Shown here: one piece after another, positions 37,473-48,782 of the stretch | How the letters are laid out: the number at the start of each line of letters is the position of its first letter | Position numbering within the stretch: the first letter of the stretch is position 1 | DNA from: Caballeronia cordobensis | GTDB lineage: Bacteria; Pseudomonadota; Gammaproteobacteria; Burkholderiales; Burkholderiaceae | Reading direction: 5' to 3' | DNA: 64,000 nucleotides | NCBI RefSeq assembly: GCF_001544575.2 | Contig: NZ_FCNY02000003.1 | Coordinates: 1 to 64,000, forward strand | Notes under the pieces: generated by a model | What the model was told of the DNA's origin: nothing | The model's input: only the letters and a program-made list of their open reading frames with translations | Databases searched by the model: none | Made by a program: the position numbers and the translations under genes

Positions 37473-38980
37473 AGGCGGACGCGAGTCACGAACAGCGCTT
37501 CATCGCCGATGTCGATGCGTTCGAATTCATCGCGCACGACCTCGAACGCATTCTGCATGCGATGGAAGCGTGGCTCGCGCAACTGAGCGCCGATGTGCAT
37601 GCCAATCGTCTCGTATGTCCGGGATTGAAGAAGCAAGGCGCGCTCGCGACGCAGGCGGCAGCCATCAACGACGTGTTGGAGCAAAGCGTGCTGGCGTGGG
37701 CGCGGCAATGGCACGGTCTTCAGCCTGCTCAGGCGCTTGCCGATACGTTCGACGACAAAGTCCTGCTATTGGTCTTCGGCAAGTTCAATGCGGGAAAGAG
37801 TTCTTTCTGCAATCTCATCGCCGATCGATTCGCCGCTCATGGAAAAGCGGTGGAGTATTTCTATCTCGATGACGGTCATATCGTCGAGACGCCCGAGCGC
37901 TTCAGGGAGGGCGTGACGGAGACCACCGCGCGCATGCAAGGCGTGAGACTTGCGGGAAAACTGGTGCTCGTCGATACGCCGGGTTTGCATTCGGTCACGC
38001 CCGAGAATGCGGAACTGACCCAGCGCTTCACCGATAGCGCCGACGGCGTGTTGTGGCTCACGAGTTCGACATCGCCGGGACAGGTGCAAGAGCTCGACGA
38101 ACTCGGCCGCGAACTGCATCGCAACAAGCCGTTGCTGCCGGTCGTGACGCGCAGCGACGTGTATGAAGAAGACGAGATCGACGGCGAGATCCGCAAATTC
38201 CTGCGCAACAAGACGGCGGAGAATCGCGCGGATCAGGAGGCCGATGTCGCGACGCGCGCGAAAGAAAAGCTCGTTGCGATGGGCGTGAACACAGGGCTTC
38301 TGGAAGCGCCCGTGTCCGTCTCCGCTCATCTGGCGCGCGAGCAGCAGCAAACACAGGCGGCCATGGCCGATGCGGGATTCGAGAGACTCTATGCCGCGCT
38401 GATCGCCGTCATCGAACCAACACTGGCTTATAAGCGGCGCAAGCAGGCCGAAGTCTTCCTGCATCATCTCGAAGAGAACGTGATGGACGCGCTGTGCCGC
38501 GATGTCCTGACGTCGATCGAGGCGCTGCGTTCATCGGCGCAAGAGGCTTTGGCGGTCATCGAACGGCAGCAAGAGCAGATTGCCAACGCGGTATGGCGTC
38601 ATGTCGCTCCGGCGTTGCCCGCGTTGCTCGACGCGCATTCGTCGACGCGTGATATGAAGGCGGTACTCGATAGCTTGTCGCAAAGCATTGTCGAGTCGGT
38701 CTCGCGCGAAGTGGCGCGGCACTTCGGCGACTATATCGTTTCATGCGCGGAAGTCCGGTTCGAAGACGTGAACGGCGATATGGACTATCCGCGTCTTCAT
38801 GCCGAACTGGTGAAAGCGATTCGCGATCGCATAGTCAGTCTCACGGCCCGCGCCGCCGAACAATGCCGAGCGTCGATAAAAGAGCTGACCGAACGCGCGG
38901 CCCATTTGCACGCGCTACTGCGCACGAGCGAAACGGACCTCGCCGGTTTGAGCGACCGGCTTCGGTCCGAATTCGACTAA
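37469..38980 (+). CDS. Dynamin-like GTPase, second of a coupled pair
   Basis: A 503-residue GTPase. An N-terminal helical region (1-95) is followed by G1 GKFNAGKSS (104-112), a G2 Thr region (ETTARMQG), G3 DTPGLH near 170, and a TRSD in the G4 position near 228. A long alpha-helical C-terminal half (about 300-503) resembles a dynamin stalk; no clear membrane segment is seen. It starts within the stop of the first GTPase (ATGA), so the two are made together and may form a hetero-oligomer, as in other paired bacterial dynamins. It converges on the aldehyde dehydrogenase gene six bases away. Confidence 0.75.
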   Translation: MKADASHEQRFIADVDAFEFIAHDLERILHAMEAWLAQLSADVHANRLVCPGLKKQGALATQAAAINDVLEQSVLAWARQWHGLQPAQALADTFDDKVLLLVFGKFNAGKSSFCNLIADRFAAHGKAVEYFYLDDGHIVETPERFREGVTETTARMQGVRLAGKLVLVDTPGLHSVTPENAELTQRFTDSADGVLWLTSSTSPGQVQELDELGRELHRNKPLLPVVTRSDVYEEDEIDGEIRKFLRNKTAENRADQEADVATRAKEKLVAMGVNTGLLEAPVSVSAHLAREQQQTQAAMADAGFERLYAALIAVIEPTLAYKRRKQAEVFLHHLEENVMDALCRDVLTSIEALRSSAQEALAVIERQQEQIANAVWRHVAPALPALLDAHSSTRDMKAVLDSLSQSIVESVSREVARHFGDYIVSCAEVRFEDVNGDMDYPRLHAELVKAIRDRIVSLTARAAEQCRASIKELTERAAHLHALLRTSETDLAGLSDRLRSEFD

Positions 38981-38986
38981 GCCAGG

Positions 38987-40450
38987 TCAGAACGGATATC
39001 GGATCGGATTGTCCGTGAGGCTGACCCATTGAGTCTGCGTGAACTCATGGACGTTCGCCGGTCCGCCGAAGCGCCCGCCGTTGCCGGATGCCCCCATTCC
39101 GCCGAACGGCACATGAAACTCGTTGTTGACCGTCTGATCGTTGATGTGCACCATGCCCGCGCGAATGCGCGATGACAACGCCAGCCCGCGCGACATCGAG
39201 CGCGTGTGGATCGCCGCGGCCAATCCATATTCCGATGCATTGACGAGTTCGACGGCTTCCTCGTCGCTCTCGAAGATCGTGATGGGCGCGACCGGCCCGA
39301 AGATCTCTTCCTTGAACGCGGCCATGTCGGGCGTGACGCTTGCGAGAACCGTCGGCTCGTAGAAGAGCCGGTCGAAGCGGCCGCCTGCGAGAATCGTCGC
39401 GCCTGCATCGGCGCTCGTGCGCACGATAGCGTCGATACGGTCGCGCTGCTTCTCGTTGATCAACGGCCCGAGGTGAACATTCGCTCTGAATGGATTGCCC
39501 ACCGTGAGACTTCGCGCGCGTTCGGCAAGCCTCGCCGCATAGTGTTGCGCGATGGAGCGATGCACGAGATGACGCCCCGTCTGCATGCAGATCTGTCCTT
39601 GATGCAGGAACGCGCCCCACGCGCCGCTCGACGTCGCGGCTTCGACGTCCGCATCGTCCAGCACGACGATGGCGTTATTGCCGCCGAGTTCCAGCGCGAC
39701 CTTCTTGAGCATGCGCCCGCATACCTCGCCGATGGCGCGGCCCACGGCCGTCGAGCCCGTGAAAGAGATCATGCCGACCTTCTGATGACGCACGAGCGCG
39801 TCGCCCGTCGCCGGGCCGCCGGGCACGACGTGCAGCACGCCAGCGGGCAGGCCCGCTTCTTCGAAGACCTGCGCGAGCAGCAGGCCGCCCGCAACGGCGC
39901 TTTGCGGATCGGGCTTCAGGATGACGGCATTGCCGAGCGCAAGCGCGGGCGCCACGGAACGCATGCCGAGCAGAATCGGGAAATTCCACGGCGCGATCAC
40001 GCCGACCGTGCCGACCGGAACATGCCGGCACAGATTCATGCGGCCGGGAACGGACGAGGGATACAGCGCGCCGTCGGGTTGCATCGTCATTGCCGCGGCC
40101 ATGTGCAGTTGTTCGCAGGCCGCATGCCGTTCCCATTCGGCCTTGGCGCGCGTCGAACCGCATTCGCGCACGTTCCAGTCGTCGATTTCCTGCGAGCGCG
40201 CTTTCAGGAGCCGCGCTGCTTCGCGCAGGATGGACGCGCGCCGGTCGAATGGCATGGCGGCCCAGCTTTCCTGCGCTTCTGCCGCCGACGAAGCCGCGTC
40301 GTCGATATCTTCGGGCGATCCAATGCCGATGCTGCCGATACACTCGCCCGTCGCTGGTTCGATGACAGGGGCCGTTCCGCCTTTGGACGCCCGCCAGCCG
40401 TTCGAGTAGATGTTCGCATGCCACACATGCGGTTCACGGTTATTGCTCAT
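38987..40450 (-). CDS. mdlD: NAD(P)-dependent benzaldehyde dehydrogenase
   Basis: A 487-residue aldehyde dehydrogenase. It has the cofactor motif FTGSTAVGRAI near 235, the catalytic Glu in LELGGNN near 258 and Cys in GQICMQTGR near 292, and ends with GGMGASGNGGRFGG. It resembles benzaldehyde and vanillin dehydrogenases. With the mdl genes upstream it supplies the step benzaldehyde to benzoate, joining mandelate breakdown to the ben operon. It lies 22 bases after the AAHS transporter gene, probably in one transcript. Confidence 0.88.
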   Translation of the reverse strand: MSNNREPHVWHANIYSNGWRASKGGTAPVIEPATGECIGSIGIGSPEDIDDAASSAAEAQESWAAMPFDRRASILREAARLLKARSQEIDDWNVRECGSTRAKAEWERHAACEQLHMAAAMTMQPDGALYPSSVPGRMNLCRHVPVGTVGVIAPWNFPILLGMRSVAPALALGNAVILKPDPQSAVAGGLLLAQVFEEAGLPAGVLHVVPGGPATGDALVRHQKVGMISFTGSTAVGRAIGEVCGRMLKKVALELGGNNAIVVLDDADVEAATSSGAWGAFLHQGQICMQTGRHLVHRSIAQHYAARLAERARSLTVGNPFRANVHLGPLINEKQRDRIDAIVRTSADAGATILAGGRFDRLFYEPTVLASVTPDMAAFKEEIFGPVAPITIFESDEEAVELVNASEYGLAAAIHTRSMSRGLALSSRIRAGMVHINDQTVNNEFHVPFGGMGASGNGGRFGGPANVHEFTQTQWVSLTDNPIRYPF

Positions 40451-40472
40451 TCAGGTTGCTCCGTTCGAAATA

Positions 40473-41825
40473 TCATTCAGCGCGAGGGGCGAGGGCGGCT
40501 ACGGAATGCTCGGCGCGCACGCGGCGGTTCGAGATCAGCAGCACGGCAATGGCCGCGACGACGCCCGGAATTGCGAAGACGAGGAAGTTGAAGCCGATCG
40601 AGAACTGCTGGCTCAGCAAGTAACCGCCGAGCGCCGGACCCGCGACCGCGCCGAACCGCCCCGCGGCGGCGGCCCAGCCTACGCCGGTCGATCGAATGCC
40701 CGCCGGATAGAGCTGCGCGGCGAACGCATGCACGATGCACAGGGTTCCGATGGTCGTTGCACCGGCGGCCATCAGCAGGATGTTCAGCACGAGCGGCGAT
40801 TGCCTGTAACCCAGCAGGCCGATGGAAACGGCCGCCACCGCGAAGAACAGGATCAGCGTGGGTTTGCCGCCGTGCCGGTCCGCCAGCCATCCGCTGAAGA
40901 GCCCGCCGATCACCGCGCCGATATTCAGGGTAATCAGGAACGTGAGGCTGGAGCCCAGCGAATAGCCGTTCGCGGCCATCAGCTTGGGCAGCCACGTATT
41001 GAGGCCGTACACCATCAACATGCACATGCCGAATGCGATCCAGAGCAGGACCGTATCGACTGCGCGGCCATGCGAAAAAAGCTCGGCGGCGCGCATGCGG
41101 GGCTGCGCGTGACCCAGGTCGTCGCTCATACCCGCGAGGCTCGCAGCGGTGCCTTGATAATCGGGTGCATAGCGGCGCAACAGCGGTTCGGCTTCGGCGT
41201 GACGCCTTTGCGCGATCAGATAGCTCAGCGATTCCGGCAGCCACTTGAAAAAGACCGGGAAAAACAGCAGCGGAATGCCGGCGATCAGAAAATTGGCGCG
41301 CCATCCGAAGGCCGGCGTGATCGCCTTGCCCGACAGCGCCGCGATGACGCCGCCCACGGAAAAGAAGCTGAGCATGATCGTCACCATGATGTTGCGCTTG
41401 CTGCGCGGCGACATTTCCGTCATCAGCGCGACGATGTTCGGAACCATGCCGCCCAGACCGACGCCGGTCAGGAAGCGGCATAGCGTGAATTCGGTCGTGT
41501 TGGTGCAGAAGGCGTTGCCGAAGGCCGCGACGCCGAACACGACGAGGCAGAGCAGAATGATGCGCCGGCGGCCGAACCGGTCGGATGAACTGCCGAGCGT
41601 CAATGCGCCGACCATCATGCCGAAAAGCGCGCTGCTGCCGATGAATCCCGCGGTGACGGGCGAAAGCTGCCAGTCGTGCATCAGCTGAGGCAGAATCGAT
41701 CCGTAGATCACGAGATCGTAGCCATCGAAGAGCATCAGCATGGAGCACCAGAACATGACCATGAGATGACGGGAATTGAGGCGCGTGTCGTACAGCGCAT
41801 CGCCAGCGGCGGCGTTACGTTCCAT
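40473..41825 (-). CDS. Aromatic acid:H+ symporter (MFS, AAHS family)
   Basis: A 450-residue, 12-segment transporter with the AAHS marks DGYDLVIYGSILPQL in segment 1 and GSSSDRFGRRR in the first loop. Its place between mdlA and the benzaldehyde dehydrogenase suggests mandelate or benzoylformate uptake, although benzoate or related acids are also possible. A 100-base gap before it contains ATAAGAACG, a string also present in the mdlC promoter, so it may have its own LysR-controlled promoter. Confidence 0.9.
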   Translation of the reverse strand: MERNAAAGDALYDTRLNSRHLMVMFWCSMLMLFDGYDLVIYGSILPQLMHDWQLSPVTAGFIGSSALFGMMVGALTLGSSSDRFGRRRIILLCLVVFGVAAFGNAFCTNTTEFTLCRFLTGVGLGGMVPNIVALMTEMSPRSKRNIMVTIMLSFFSVGGVIAALSGKAITPAFGWRANFLIAGIPLLFFPVFFKWLPESLSYLIAQRRHAEAEPLLRRYAPDYQGTAASLAGMSDDLGHAQPRMRAAELFSHGRAVDTVLLWIAFGMCMLMVYGLNTWLPKLMAANGYSLGSSLTFLITLNIGAVIGGLFSGWLADRHGGKPTLILFFAVAAVSIGLLGYRQSPLVLNILLMAAGATTIGTLCIVHAFAAQLYPAGIRSTGVGWAAAAGRFGAVAGPALGGYLLSQQFSIGFNFLVFAIPGVVAAIAVLLISNRRVRAEHSVAALAPRAE

Positions 41826-41895
41826 CTTCTTGTCTCCAAAGAAATAATCGATTGCGCTCTGACCGGCGCATCATTAGCATAACGAAATAGTTTTG

Positions 41896-41904
41896 ATAAG
41901 AACG
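41896..41904 (+). promoter_or_regulatory. ATAAGAACG motif before the AAHS transporter gene
   Basis: ATAAGAACG occurs in the gap upstream of the transporter and aldehyde dehydrogenase genes. The same nine bases occur in the mdlC/LysR promoter region, on the other strand at 45843-45851, and just inside the LysR gene at 45902-45910. It is a candidate half-site for the mdl LysR regulator. Confidence 0.4.
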
Positions 41905-41925
41905 GCGCGATGGCCATTCATGCAG

Positions 41926-43005
41926 TCAGACCATAAAGCGGCTGACTTCGTCTTCGCGCCAGCGAATGCCCGCGCCCGGTTCATCGCCGATGAGCGCGTG
42001 GCCGTCTTTGAACCGGAGCACCGGGTCGAGAATCGGTCCGGCGAGATCCATGCGTTCGAGGTAATGCGCGGTAGGCGTCACCGCGAGCAGATGCGCACTG
42101 AATTCCTGGAAGATATGGCTGGACATCGGCAAGCCGTGCTGTTCGGCGAGCGCGCTCGCCTTGAGCCAGCCCGTCACGCCGCCGATCTTCATGACATCCG
42201 GCATGCAGAGATCGCAAGCCTGACTGTCGATCGCCTTTTGCATGTCTTCGGGGCCGAACCAGTTCTCGCCGATCTGCACCGGAATGCGCAGCGCCTCGCG
42301 TATCGATGCGTGGCCGGCATAGTCATGCTGCAGCGTAGGCTCCTCGATCCACGCGATGCCTTCCGCCTCCAATGCGCGGCCGCGGCGCTTGCCTTCCGCC
42401 ACGGACAAGCCCTGGTTATAGTCGACCATCAGTTCGACAGCGTCGCCCGTCGCTTGCCTGATTGCGCGAATCACCGCGATATCGTGTTCCAGCGTCGCAT
42501 AGCCCGCTTTCGTCTTGATCGCCCTGAAGCCGGCTTCGACGGCGTCGCGCGCCCGCTTCGTGCCGAGCTCCACGTCGTCCATGCCGTGGCTGTCGTAGGC
42601 GGGAAGGGGGCGTGCCGTGCCGCCGAGCAACGCGACGAGCGGCAGCCGGTGCGCCTTGGCTTTCGCATCCCACGCGGCCATGTCGATGCCGGCGGTCGCG
42701 ATGCGCACGAGGCCCGTATGTCCAAGCAAGCGGAACCGCGCGTTCAGCGTCCGGTCGATGTCGAACGGCGCGAGCGGCAGGCCGTTCACGACGGCGCCGA
42801 GTTCATCGATCATGCGTTGAACAGGCTTCAGCGCAAGCGGCGTGTACGTGAACACGTAGGCATGACCTGTCACGTTCGCGTCGGTCAGCAAGTCGATGAG
42901 CACGAGCGGCGCCGTGGCGATCGTGCCCGACGCGGTCTTGAGCGTGTATTGCAAGGGCACGTTGACTGCGCGCGTGCGCAATCCGGTGATTTTGATGTCG
43001 TCCAT
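41926..43005 (-). CDS. mdlA: Mandelate racemase
   Basis: A 359-residue enolase-superfamily enzyme with exactly the length of the Pseudomonas putida enzyme. The known catalytic residues fall at the same numbers: K164 and K166 (IKTKAGY), metal ligands D195, E221 and E247, the D270/H297 pair (CMPD, SSHIF) and E317 (YLERM). It interconverts R- and S-mandelate. The ATG at 43005 has GGGAG upstream. It follows mdlB by 13 bases. Confidence 0.97.
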   Translation of the reverse strand: MDDIKITGLRTRAVNVPLQYTLKTASGTIATAPLVLIDLLTDANVTGHAYVFTYTPLALKPVQRMIDELGAVVNGLPLAPFDIDRTLNARFRLLGHTGLVRIATAGIDMAAWDAKAKAHRLPLVALLGGTARPLPAYDSHGMDDVELGTKRARDAVEAGFRAIKTKAGYATLEHDIAVIRAIRQATGDAVELMVDYNQGLSVAEGKRRGRALEAEGIAWIEEPTLQHDYAGHASIREALRIPVQIGENWFGPEDMQKAIDSQACDLCMPDVMKIGGVTGWLKASALAEQHGLPMSSHIFQEFSAHLLAVTPTAHYLERMDLAGPILDPVLRFKDGHALIGDEPGAGIRWREDEVSRFMV

Positions 43006-43018
43006 GTCTCCCACCTTG

Positions 43019-44191
43019 TTATATCGATTCGGCAATGGCGTTGGAATGCGCCGCGTCGTTTCGGCGGCCGCCGCGCCGGATGAAGTCGTCATTCAATTGC
43101 TGCACGGATGCGCACCCGATCTGCGCGAGTGTCGTGTCGATCTCCTTCTTCAGCATGTCGAGCACGGCATCGACGCCGGCTTCGCCATCGGCGGCCAGTC
43201 CATAGAGCGTGGCGCGGCCCAGTAGCACGGCGCGCGCGCCCAGCGCGATCGCCTTGACGATGTCCGAGCCACGACGAATGCCGCTATCGATCAACACGGG
43301 CGCGCCGGCGTTTCTCGCAGTATCGGCCAGAATCGTGAGCGGTGCGATTGCGCTGTCGAGCTGCCGCGCGCCGTGATTGGACAGAATCACGCCATCCGCG
43401 CCGAGCGCGATGCAGCGCCGCGCGTCGTCTACGCGGCTGATGCCTTTGATCAGCAGCGTATGCGGCCAGAGATCGCGCAGCCATGTCAGATCGTCCCACG
43501 CGAAGCTCGCATCCATTTGACGGCTCATCAGTGCGGCCTGCAATTCGGCGTCTTGCACATCCTGGCTTGCGAAGTTCGCCAGTTGCGGCATGCCGTTCCT
43601 GAGAAGATCGAGCGACCAGCGCGGATGCAGCAGGCCATCGACGAAGGTCTTTGCCGAATAGCGCATCGGCAGGCCGAAGCCGTTTCGCAGATCGCGTTCG
43701 CGTTTGCCGTTCACGGCGACGTCGGTCGTGAGGATCAGCGTCGTATAACCCGCGCTCAGCGCGCGCCTGACCAGCAGTTCCGCGAGCTTGCGATGGACCA
43801 CATAGAGCTGAAACCACAGTTCGCCGGTTGCGGCTTTCGCGACCGCTTCGATCGAAGACGTTGACGCGGTCGACAGCGCAAACGGAATGCCGAAGTTGCC
43901 TGCCGCGCGCGCAAGCGCCAGATCGCCATTGGGCCAGAAGATGCCGTTCAGGCCTGTCGGGCCGACGATCATGGGTGCGGCCATCGGCTTTCCGAAGACG
44001 CTCGTGTGGAGCGTGCGCGTGCTGACGTCCACGAGCCGGCGCGGCTGAAACCGGATTTGCCCGTAGACATCCCGATTGTGACGCAGGCCGGTTTCGTCCT
44101 CGGCGCCGCCTTCGAGGTAATCGAACACGATCTTCGGAAGCCGCGCCTTTGCGCGGGCGCGGAAATCCGCGACGTTCACGAGCTTTTTCAT
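43019..44191 (-). CDS. mdlB: (S)-mandelate dehydrogenase, FMN-dependent
   Basis: A 390-residue alpha-hydroxy-acid dehydrogenase (393 in P. putida). FMN-site phrases include [29 protein letters not shown] and [13 protein letters not shown]. The catalytic His/Arg pair is in [11 protein letters not shown] near residue 278. It oxidises S-mandelate to benzoylformate and passes electrons to the quinone pool, probably membrane-associated through its central loop. It follows mdlC by six bases. Confidence 0.95.
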   Translation of the reverse strand: MKKLVNVADFRARAKARLPKIVFDYLEGGAEDETGLRHNRDVYGQIRFQPRRLVDVSTRTLHTSVFGKPMAAPMIVGPTGLNGIFWPNGDLALARAAGNFGIPFALSTASTSSIEAVAKAATGELWFQLYVVHRKLAELLVRRALSAGYTTLILTTDVAVNGKRERDLRNGFGLPMRYSAKTFVDGLLHPRWSLDLLRNGMPQLANFASQDVQDAELQAALMSRQMDASFAWDDLTWLRDLWPHTLLIKGISRVDDARRCIALGADGVILSNHGARQLDSAIAPLTILADTARNAGAPVLIDSGIRRGSDIVKAIALGARAVLLGRATLYGLAADGEAGVDAVLDMLKKEIDTTLAQIGCASVQQLNDDFIRRGGRRNDAAHSNAIAESI

Positions 44192-44197
44192 GGCCGT

Positions 44198-45880
<1,683 letters not shown>

Positions 45881-46774
45881 ATGAGCACGGATCTCAATCT
45901 GATAAGAACGTTCGTCGCGATCTACGAGACGAAGAGCGTCAGTGCCGCGGCCAAACGTCTGAGCATCACGCAGCCTTCGGTGAGTTACTCGCTGACGCGA
46001 TTGAGAGATCTTCTGCACGATCCGCTCTTCACGCGCACGCGCGACGGCATGGTGCCCACTTTCAACGCCACGCAGCTCTTCAACGCATTCAAGCAGTCGC
46101 TGGATAGCATTGAAGCGGCCATTGCCGCGACCCGGAAGTTCGATCCCACGCGCTCGGAACGCTCGTTCCGGCTCGCGCTATCCGATCTGGGCGAACTGCA
46201 TTTCCTGCCGCATCTCCTACGCGAATTCCAGTCGGTTGCTCCTTCGATCGGACTCGAAGTCGTGCAGATCGACAGCGAATCGATCGCGCAATGGCTGCAA
46301 ACCGGTTATGTCGATGCCGCCGTCGGCAATCTGCAATTCGTCGGCGGGCAGGTCAGGAAATCGGCGCTTTTCAGCGAAAGTTATTCGTGTCTTCTCAGTG
46401 CCTCGCATCCGGCTATCGGGAATAACCTCAGTCTCGAAGACTATGTCGCCGCCAGTCATGTCGTCGTCGCGCCGTTCACGGGGCATCATCTCGTCGAAGA
46501 CGTGATGAGCGAGATGGGGCTGAGCCGGAAAATCGTCCTGCGCGTGCCGCATTTCACGAGCCTGTTCTCGGCGATCGCATCGACGGATCTGCTGCTCACG
46601 CTGCCAACGCGCATCGCGAGCGCGTTCGCGGAAGAGGGCAGGTTGCGCGTGCTTCCGCTTCCCTTTCCCACGCCGCCTTTCGAAGTCAATCTTTACTGGT
46701 ATCCGCACGCGGAGGATACCGCCGCGCAGCAATGGCTTTGCGACACGATCAAGCGCACGCTGAGCGACGTCTGA
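45881..46774 (+). CDS. LysR-type regulator, probable mandelate regulator
   Basis: About 297 residues from the ATG at 45881; a GTG at 45872 is an alternative start. The winged helix (DLNLIRTFVAIYETKSVSAAA; LSITQPSVSYSLTRLRDLL) and effector domain (FRLALSDLGELHFLPHLL) are of the NahR/NodD-like subtype, different from catR. It is divergent from mdlCBA and is the natural candidate for their activator, with mandelate or a ring-cleavage precursor as effector. That is inference from position. Confidence 0.88.
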   Translation: MSTDLNLIRTFVAIYETKSVSAAAKRLSITQPSVSYSLTRLRDLLHDPLFTRTRDGMVPTFNATQLFNAFKQSLDSIEAAIAATRKFDPTRSERSFRLALSDLGELHFLPHLLREFQSVAPSIGLEVVQIDSESIAQWLQTGYVDAAVGNLQFVGGQVRKSALFSESYSCLLSASHPAIGNNLSLEDYVAASHVVVAPFTGHHLVEDVMSEMGLSRKIVLRVPHFTSLFSAIASTDLLLTLPTRIASAFAEEGRLRVLPLPFPTPPFEVNLYWYPHAEDTAAQQWLCDTIKRTLSDV

Positions 46775-46807
46775 TGCGCATGTCCGCGCCCTTTCATTCC
46801 CGCAAGG

Positions 46808-46836
46808 TATAGCCGGACACCAATTCGGTATTGGAC
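46808..46836. promoter_or_regulatory. catR-type operator before the benK-like gene
   Basis: TATAGCC-N13-GTATTGGAC repeats the arrangement before catA with the same 13-base spacing. Inside it, ACAC-N7-GTAT (46817-46831) is a one-mismatch BenM/CatM site. It lies about 220 bases before the transporter start, so a leader or distant promoter is implied. Confidence 0.7.
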
Positions 46837-46929
46837 GCTGCATATCGGCTCGAATATTCTGAGCCCGCTAGCAGATCGCACCCTCAACGCAGTTCCGTCA
46901 ACGCAGAAAAGACATCAGATCAGGCACGC

Positions 46930-46954
46930 CTCGCCGCATTGCTTATGCGGCGAG
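46930..46954 (+). other. Perfect hairpin in the leader of the benK-like gene
   Basis: CTCGCCGCAT pairs with ATGCGGCGAG around a TGCTT loop, 99 bases before the start codon. No T run follows, so it is not a simple terminator. It could be a leader structure affecting mRNA stability or be the end of an upstream transcript. Confidence 0.5.
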
Positions 46955-47052
46955 CGAAAACACGCGCGTGCAGCGAACGCAGAAAAACCGTCGAATCAGT
47001 CCAAAAACAAAATCGCGGCAATTAATCGAGTATTTAAAGTCAAGGAGACATC

Positions 47053-48411
47053 ATGCGTCAGATCGACGTTCAAAAGCTATGCGACGAAGCCAGGTTCAGG
47101 AAATTTCATTTGCTGCTTCTATTCTGGTGCGCGCTCATCATTATTTTCGATGGCTATGATCTTGCCGTCGTCGGAATCGCATTGCCGTCGATCATGAGCG
47201 ATATGGGCGTTCAGGCGACCAGCGCCGGATTCATGGTGAGCTCCGCCTTGCTCGGCATGATGATCGGTGCGGTGTTTCTCGGCACGATCGCCGATAAGAT
47301 CGGCCGCGTGCCCGCGATCGTGATCTGCCTTCTGCTCTTCAGCGTCTTCACCGCGGCGGCGGGCTTCACGAAAGATCCGCTGACCTTCGGCATTGCGCGT
47401 TTCCTTGCGGGGCTGGGAATCGGCGGCGTCATGCCGAACGTGGTCGCGCAAATGACCGAGTATTCGCCGCGCAAGATCCGCAGCACGATGGTGACGCTGA
47501 TGTTCAGCGGCTATTCCGTCGGCGGCATGCTCGCGGCGCTCGTCGGCAAGGCGATGATCGTGCGTTACGGCTGGCAATCCGTCTTTATCGCGGCGGGGCT
47601 GCCCGCGCTGCTCGCGCCCGTGATCCTCAAGTACATGCCCGAGTCGCTCGGTTTTCTCGTGCGCAATGGCCGCAGCGAGACGCTGGCGAAGATCCTTCCG
47701 CGCATCGAACCGGCCTACGTGCCGCAACAAGCCGATAGCTTCTCGCTGTCCGAACGGGAACCGGCGCCTGGCTCGACGTCTGGCTCGACCATCGGCAGAC
47801 TGTTCGCGGAAGGCCGCGGCATGAGCACCGTGATGCTGTGGATCGCGTTCTTCATGTGCCTCTTCATGGTCTACGCGTTGAGCTCGTGGCTGACGAAACT
47901 CATGGCAGGCGCGGGACACAGCCTCGGTTCGGCGCTCACGTTCGTGCTGGTGCTCAACTTCGGCGCGATGATCGGCGCGATCGGCGGCGGATGGCTCGCC
48001 GACCGCTTCAACATCAAATACGTGCTGATCGCGATGTATGCGCTCGCGGCCGTTTCCATCAGCCTGCTCGGCGTGAAGGTTCCGGTGGGCGTCTTGTTCT
48101 TCCTCGTCGGGCTCGCCGGCGCGTCGACCATCGGCACGCAGATCGTCACGTATGCCTTCGCGGGACAGTTCTATCCGACGGCGATTCGCTCGACCGGTAT
48201 TGGCTGGGCATCGGGCGTCGGGCGCAGCGGGGCGATTCTCGCGCCTATCGTGATCGGCTTTCTCGTTGCCAAGGCACTGCCGCTTCAGCAGAACTTCGTC
48301 GCTATCGCGATTCCGGGTGTTATCGCGATGCTTGCGGTTTGCCTGATCAACGTGCGCCGGCCGCGACAGGACCACAGGGTCGTGGCTGCGCCGAAAGCCG
48401 ATTTGGCGTGA
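47053..48411 (+). CDS. benK: Benzoate MFS transporter, BenK-like (AAHS family)
   Basis: A 452-residue, 12-segment transporter with DGYDLAVVGIALPSIM in segment 1, GTIADKIGRVP in the first loop and RFLAGLGIGGVMPN in segment 4, as in BenK and PcaK. AAGGAGA lies seven bases before the ATG. The catR-type operator upstream ties it to benzoate/catechol genes rather than to mandelate genes, which supports benzoate as substrate. It is a second benzoate importer besides benE. Confidence 0.88.
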   Translation: MRQIDVQKLCDEARFRKFHLLLLFWCALIIIFDGYDLAVVGIALPSIMSDMGVQATSAGFMVSSALLGMMIGAVFLGTIADKIGRVPAIVICLLLFSVFTAAAGFTKDPLTFGIARFLAGLGIGGVMPNVVAQMTEYSPRKIRSTMVTLMFSGYSVGGMLAALVGKAMIVRYGWQSVFIAAGLPALLAPVILKYMPESLGFLVRNGRSETLAKILPRIEPAYVPQQADSFSLSEREPAPGSTSGSTIGRLFAEGRGMSTVMLWIAFFMCLFMVYALSSWLTKLMAGAGHSLGSALTFVLVLNFGAMIGAIGGGWLADRFNIKYVLIAMYALAAVSISLLGVKVPVGVLFFLVGLAGASTIGTQIVTYAFAGQFYPTAIRSTGIGWASGVGRSGAILAPIVIGFLVAKALPLQQNFVAIAIPGVIAMLAVCLINVRRPRQDHRVVAAPKADLA

Positions 48412-48606
48412 TTATTCCTGCCGGGTCTTCGGTTGCCGCGGCGACCGAGGCTCGGCGGGCGCGCCGCGTTGCGTCGGCGCTCTCGTGCAGGCATCCGGCG
48501 GCGTGACATACGGCACGTCGTCGCAACAGCACGCATAGACCGGAAAGCCGTAGGCATTCGTGCGGATGATGGTCGTCGGCCCGTGCAGCGGGCACACCGC
48601 TTTCAT
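48412..48606 (-). CDS. Small cysteine-containing protein, unknown function
   Basis: A 64-residue frame with a strong AGGAGG ribosome site five bases before the ATG. The N-terminus has C5 and H8 (VCPLHG), then a CCC triplet at 26-28 (YACCCDD) and C40, a possible zinc-binding pattern. The tail is Pro/Arg/Gln-rich. Its stop abuts that of the benK-like gene on the other strand. No family was recognised. The ribosome site and Cys/His layout argue that it is real. Confidence 0.6.
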   Translation of the reverse strand: MKAVCPLHGPTTIIRTNAYGFPVYACCCDDVPYVTPPDACTRAPTQRGAPAEPRSPRQPKTRQE

Positions 48607-48782
48607 GGCGCCTCCTGAAACTCGCTGATCGACGCTTTCCATCGTACACGCCGAAGACCGGTTAAGCATGCCAGGCGAGGCCGCATTGATCTGTGTCAAT
48701 ACGGACGAGTGCGCCATCGCGGAGACTGAAGGGATATCTTTCGTTCGTTCAAACCCGTGCAACATCGCTCATGAGGTCCGGC

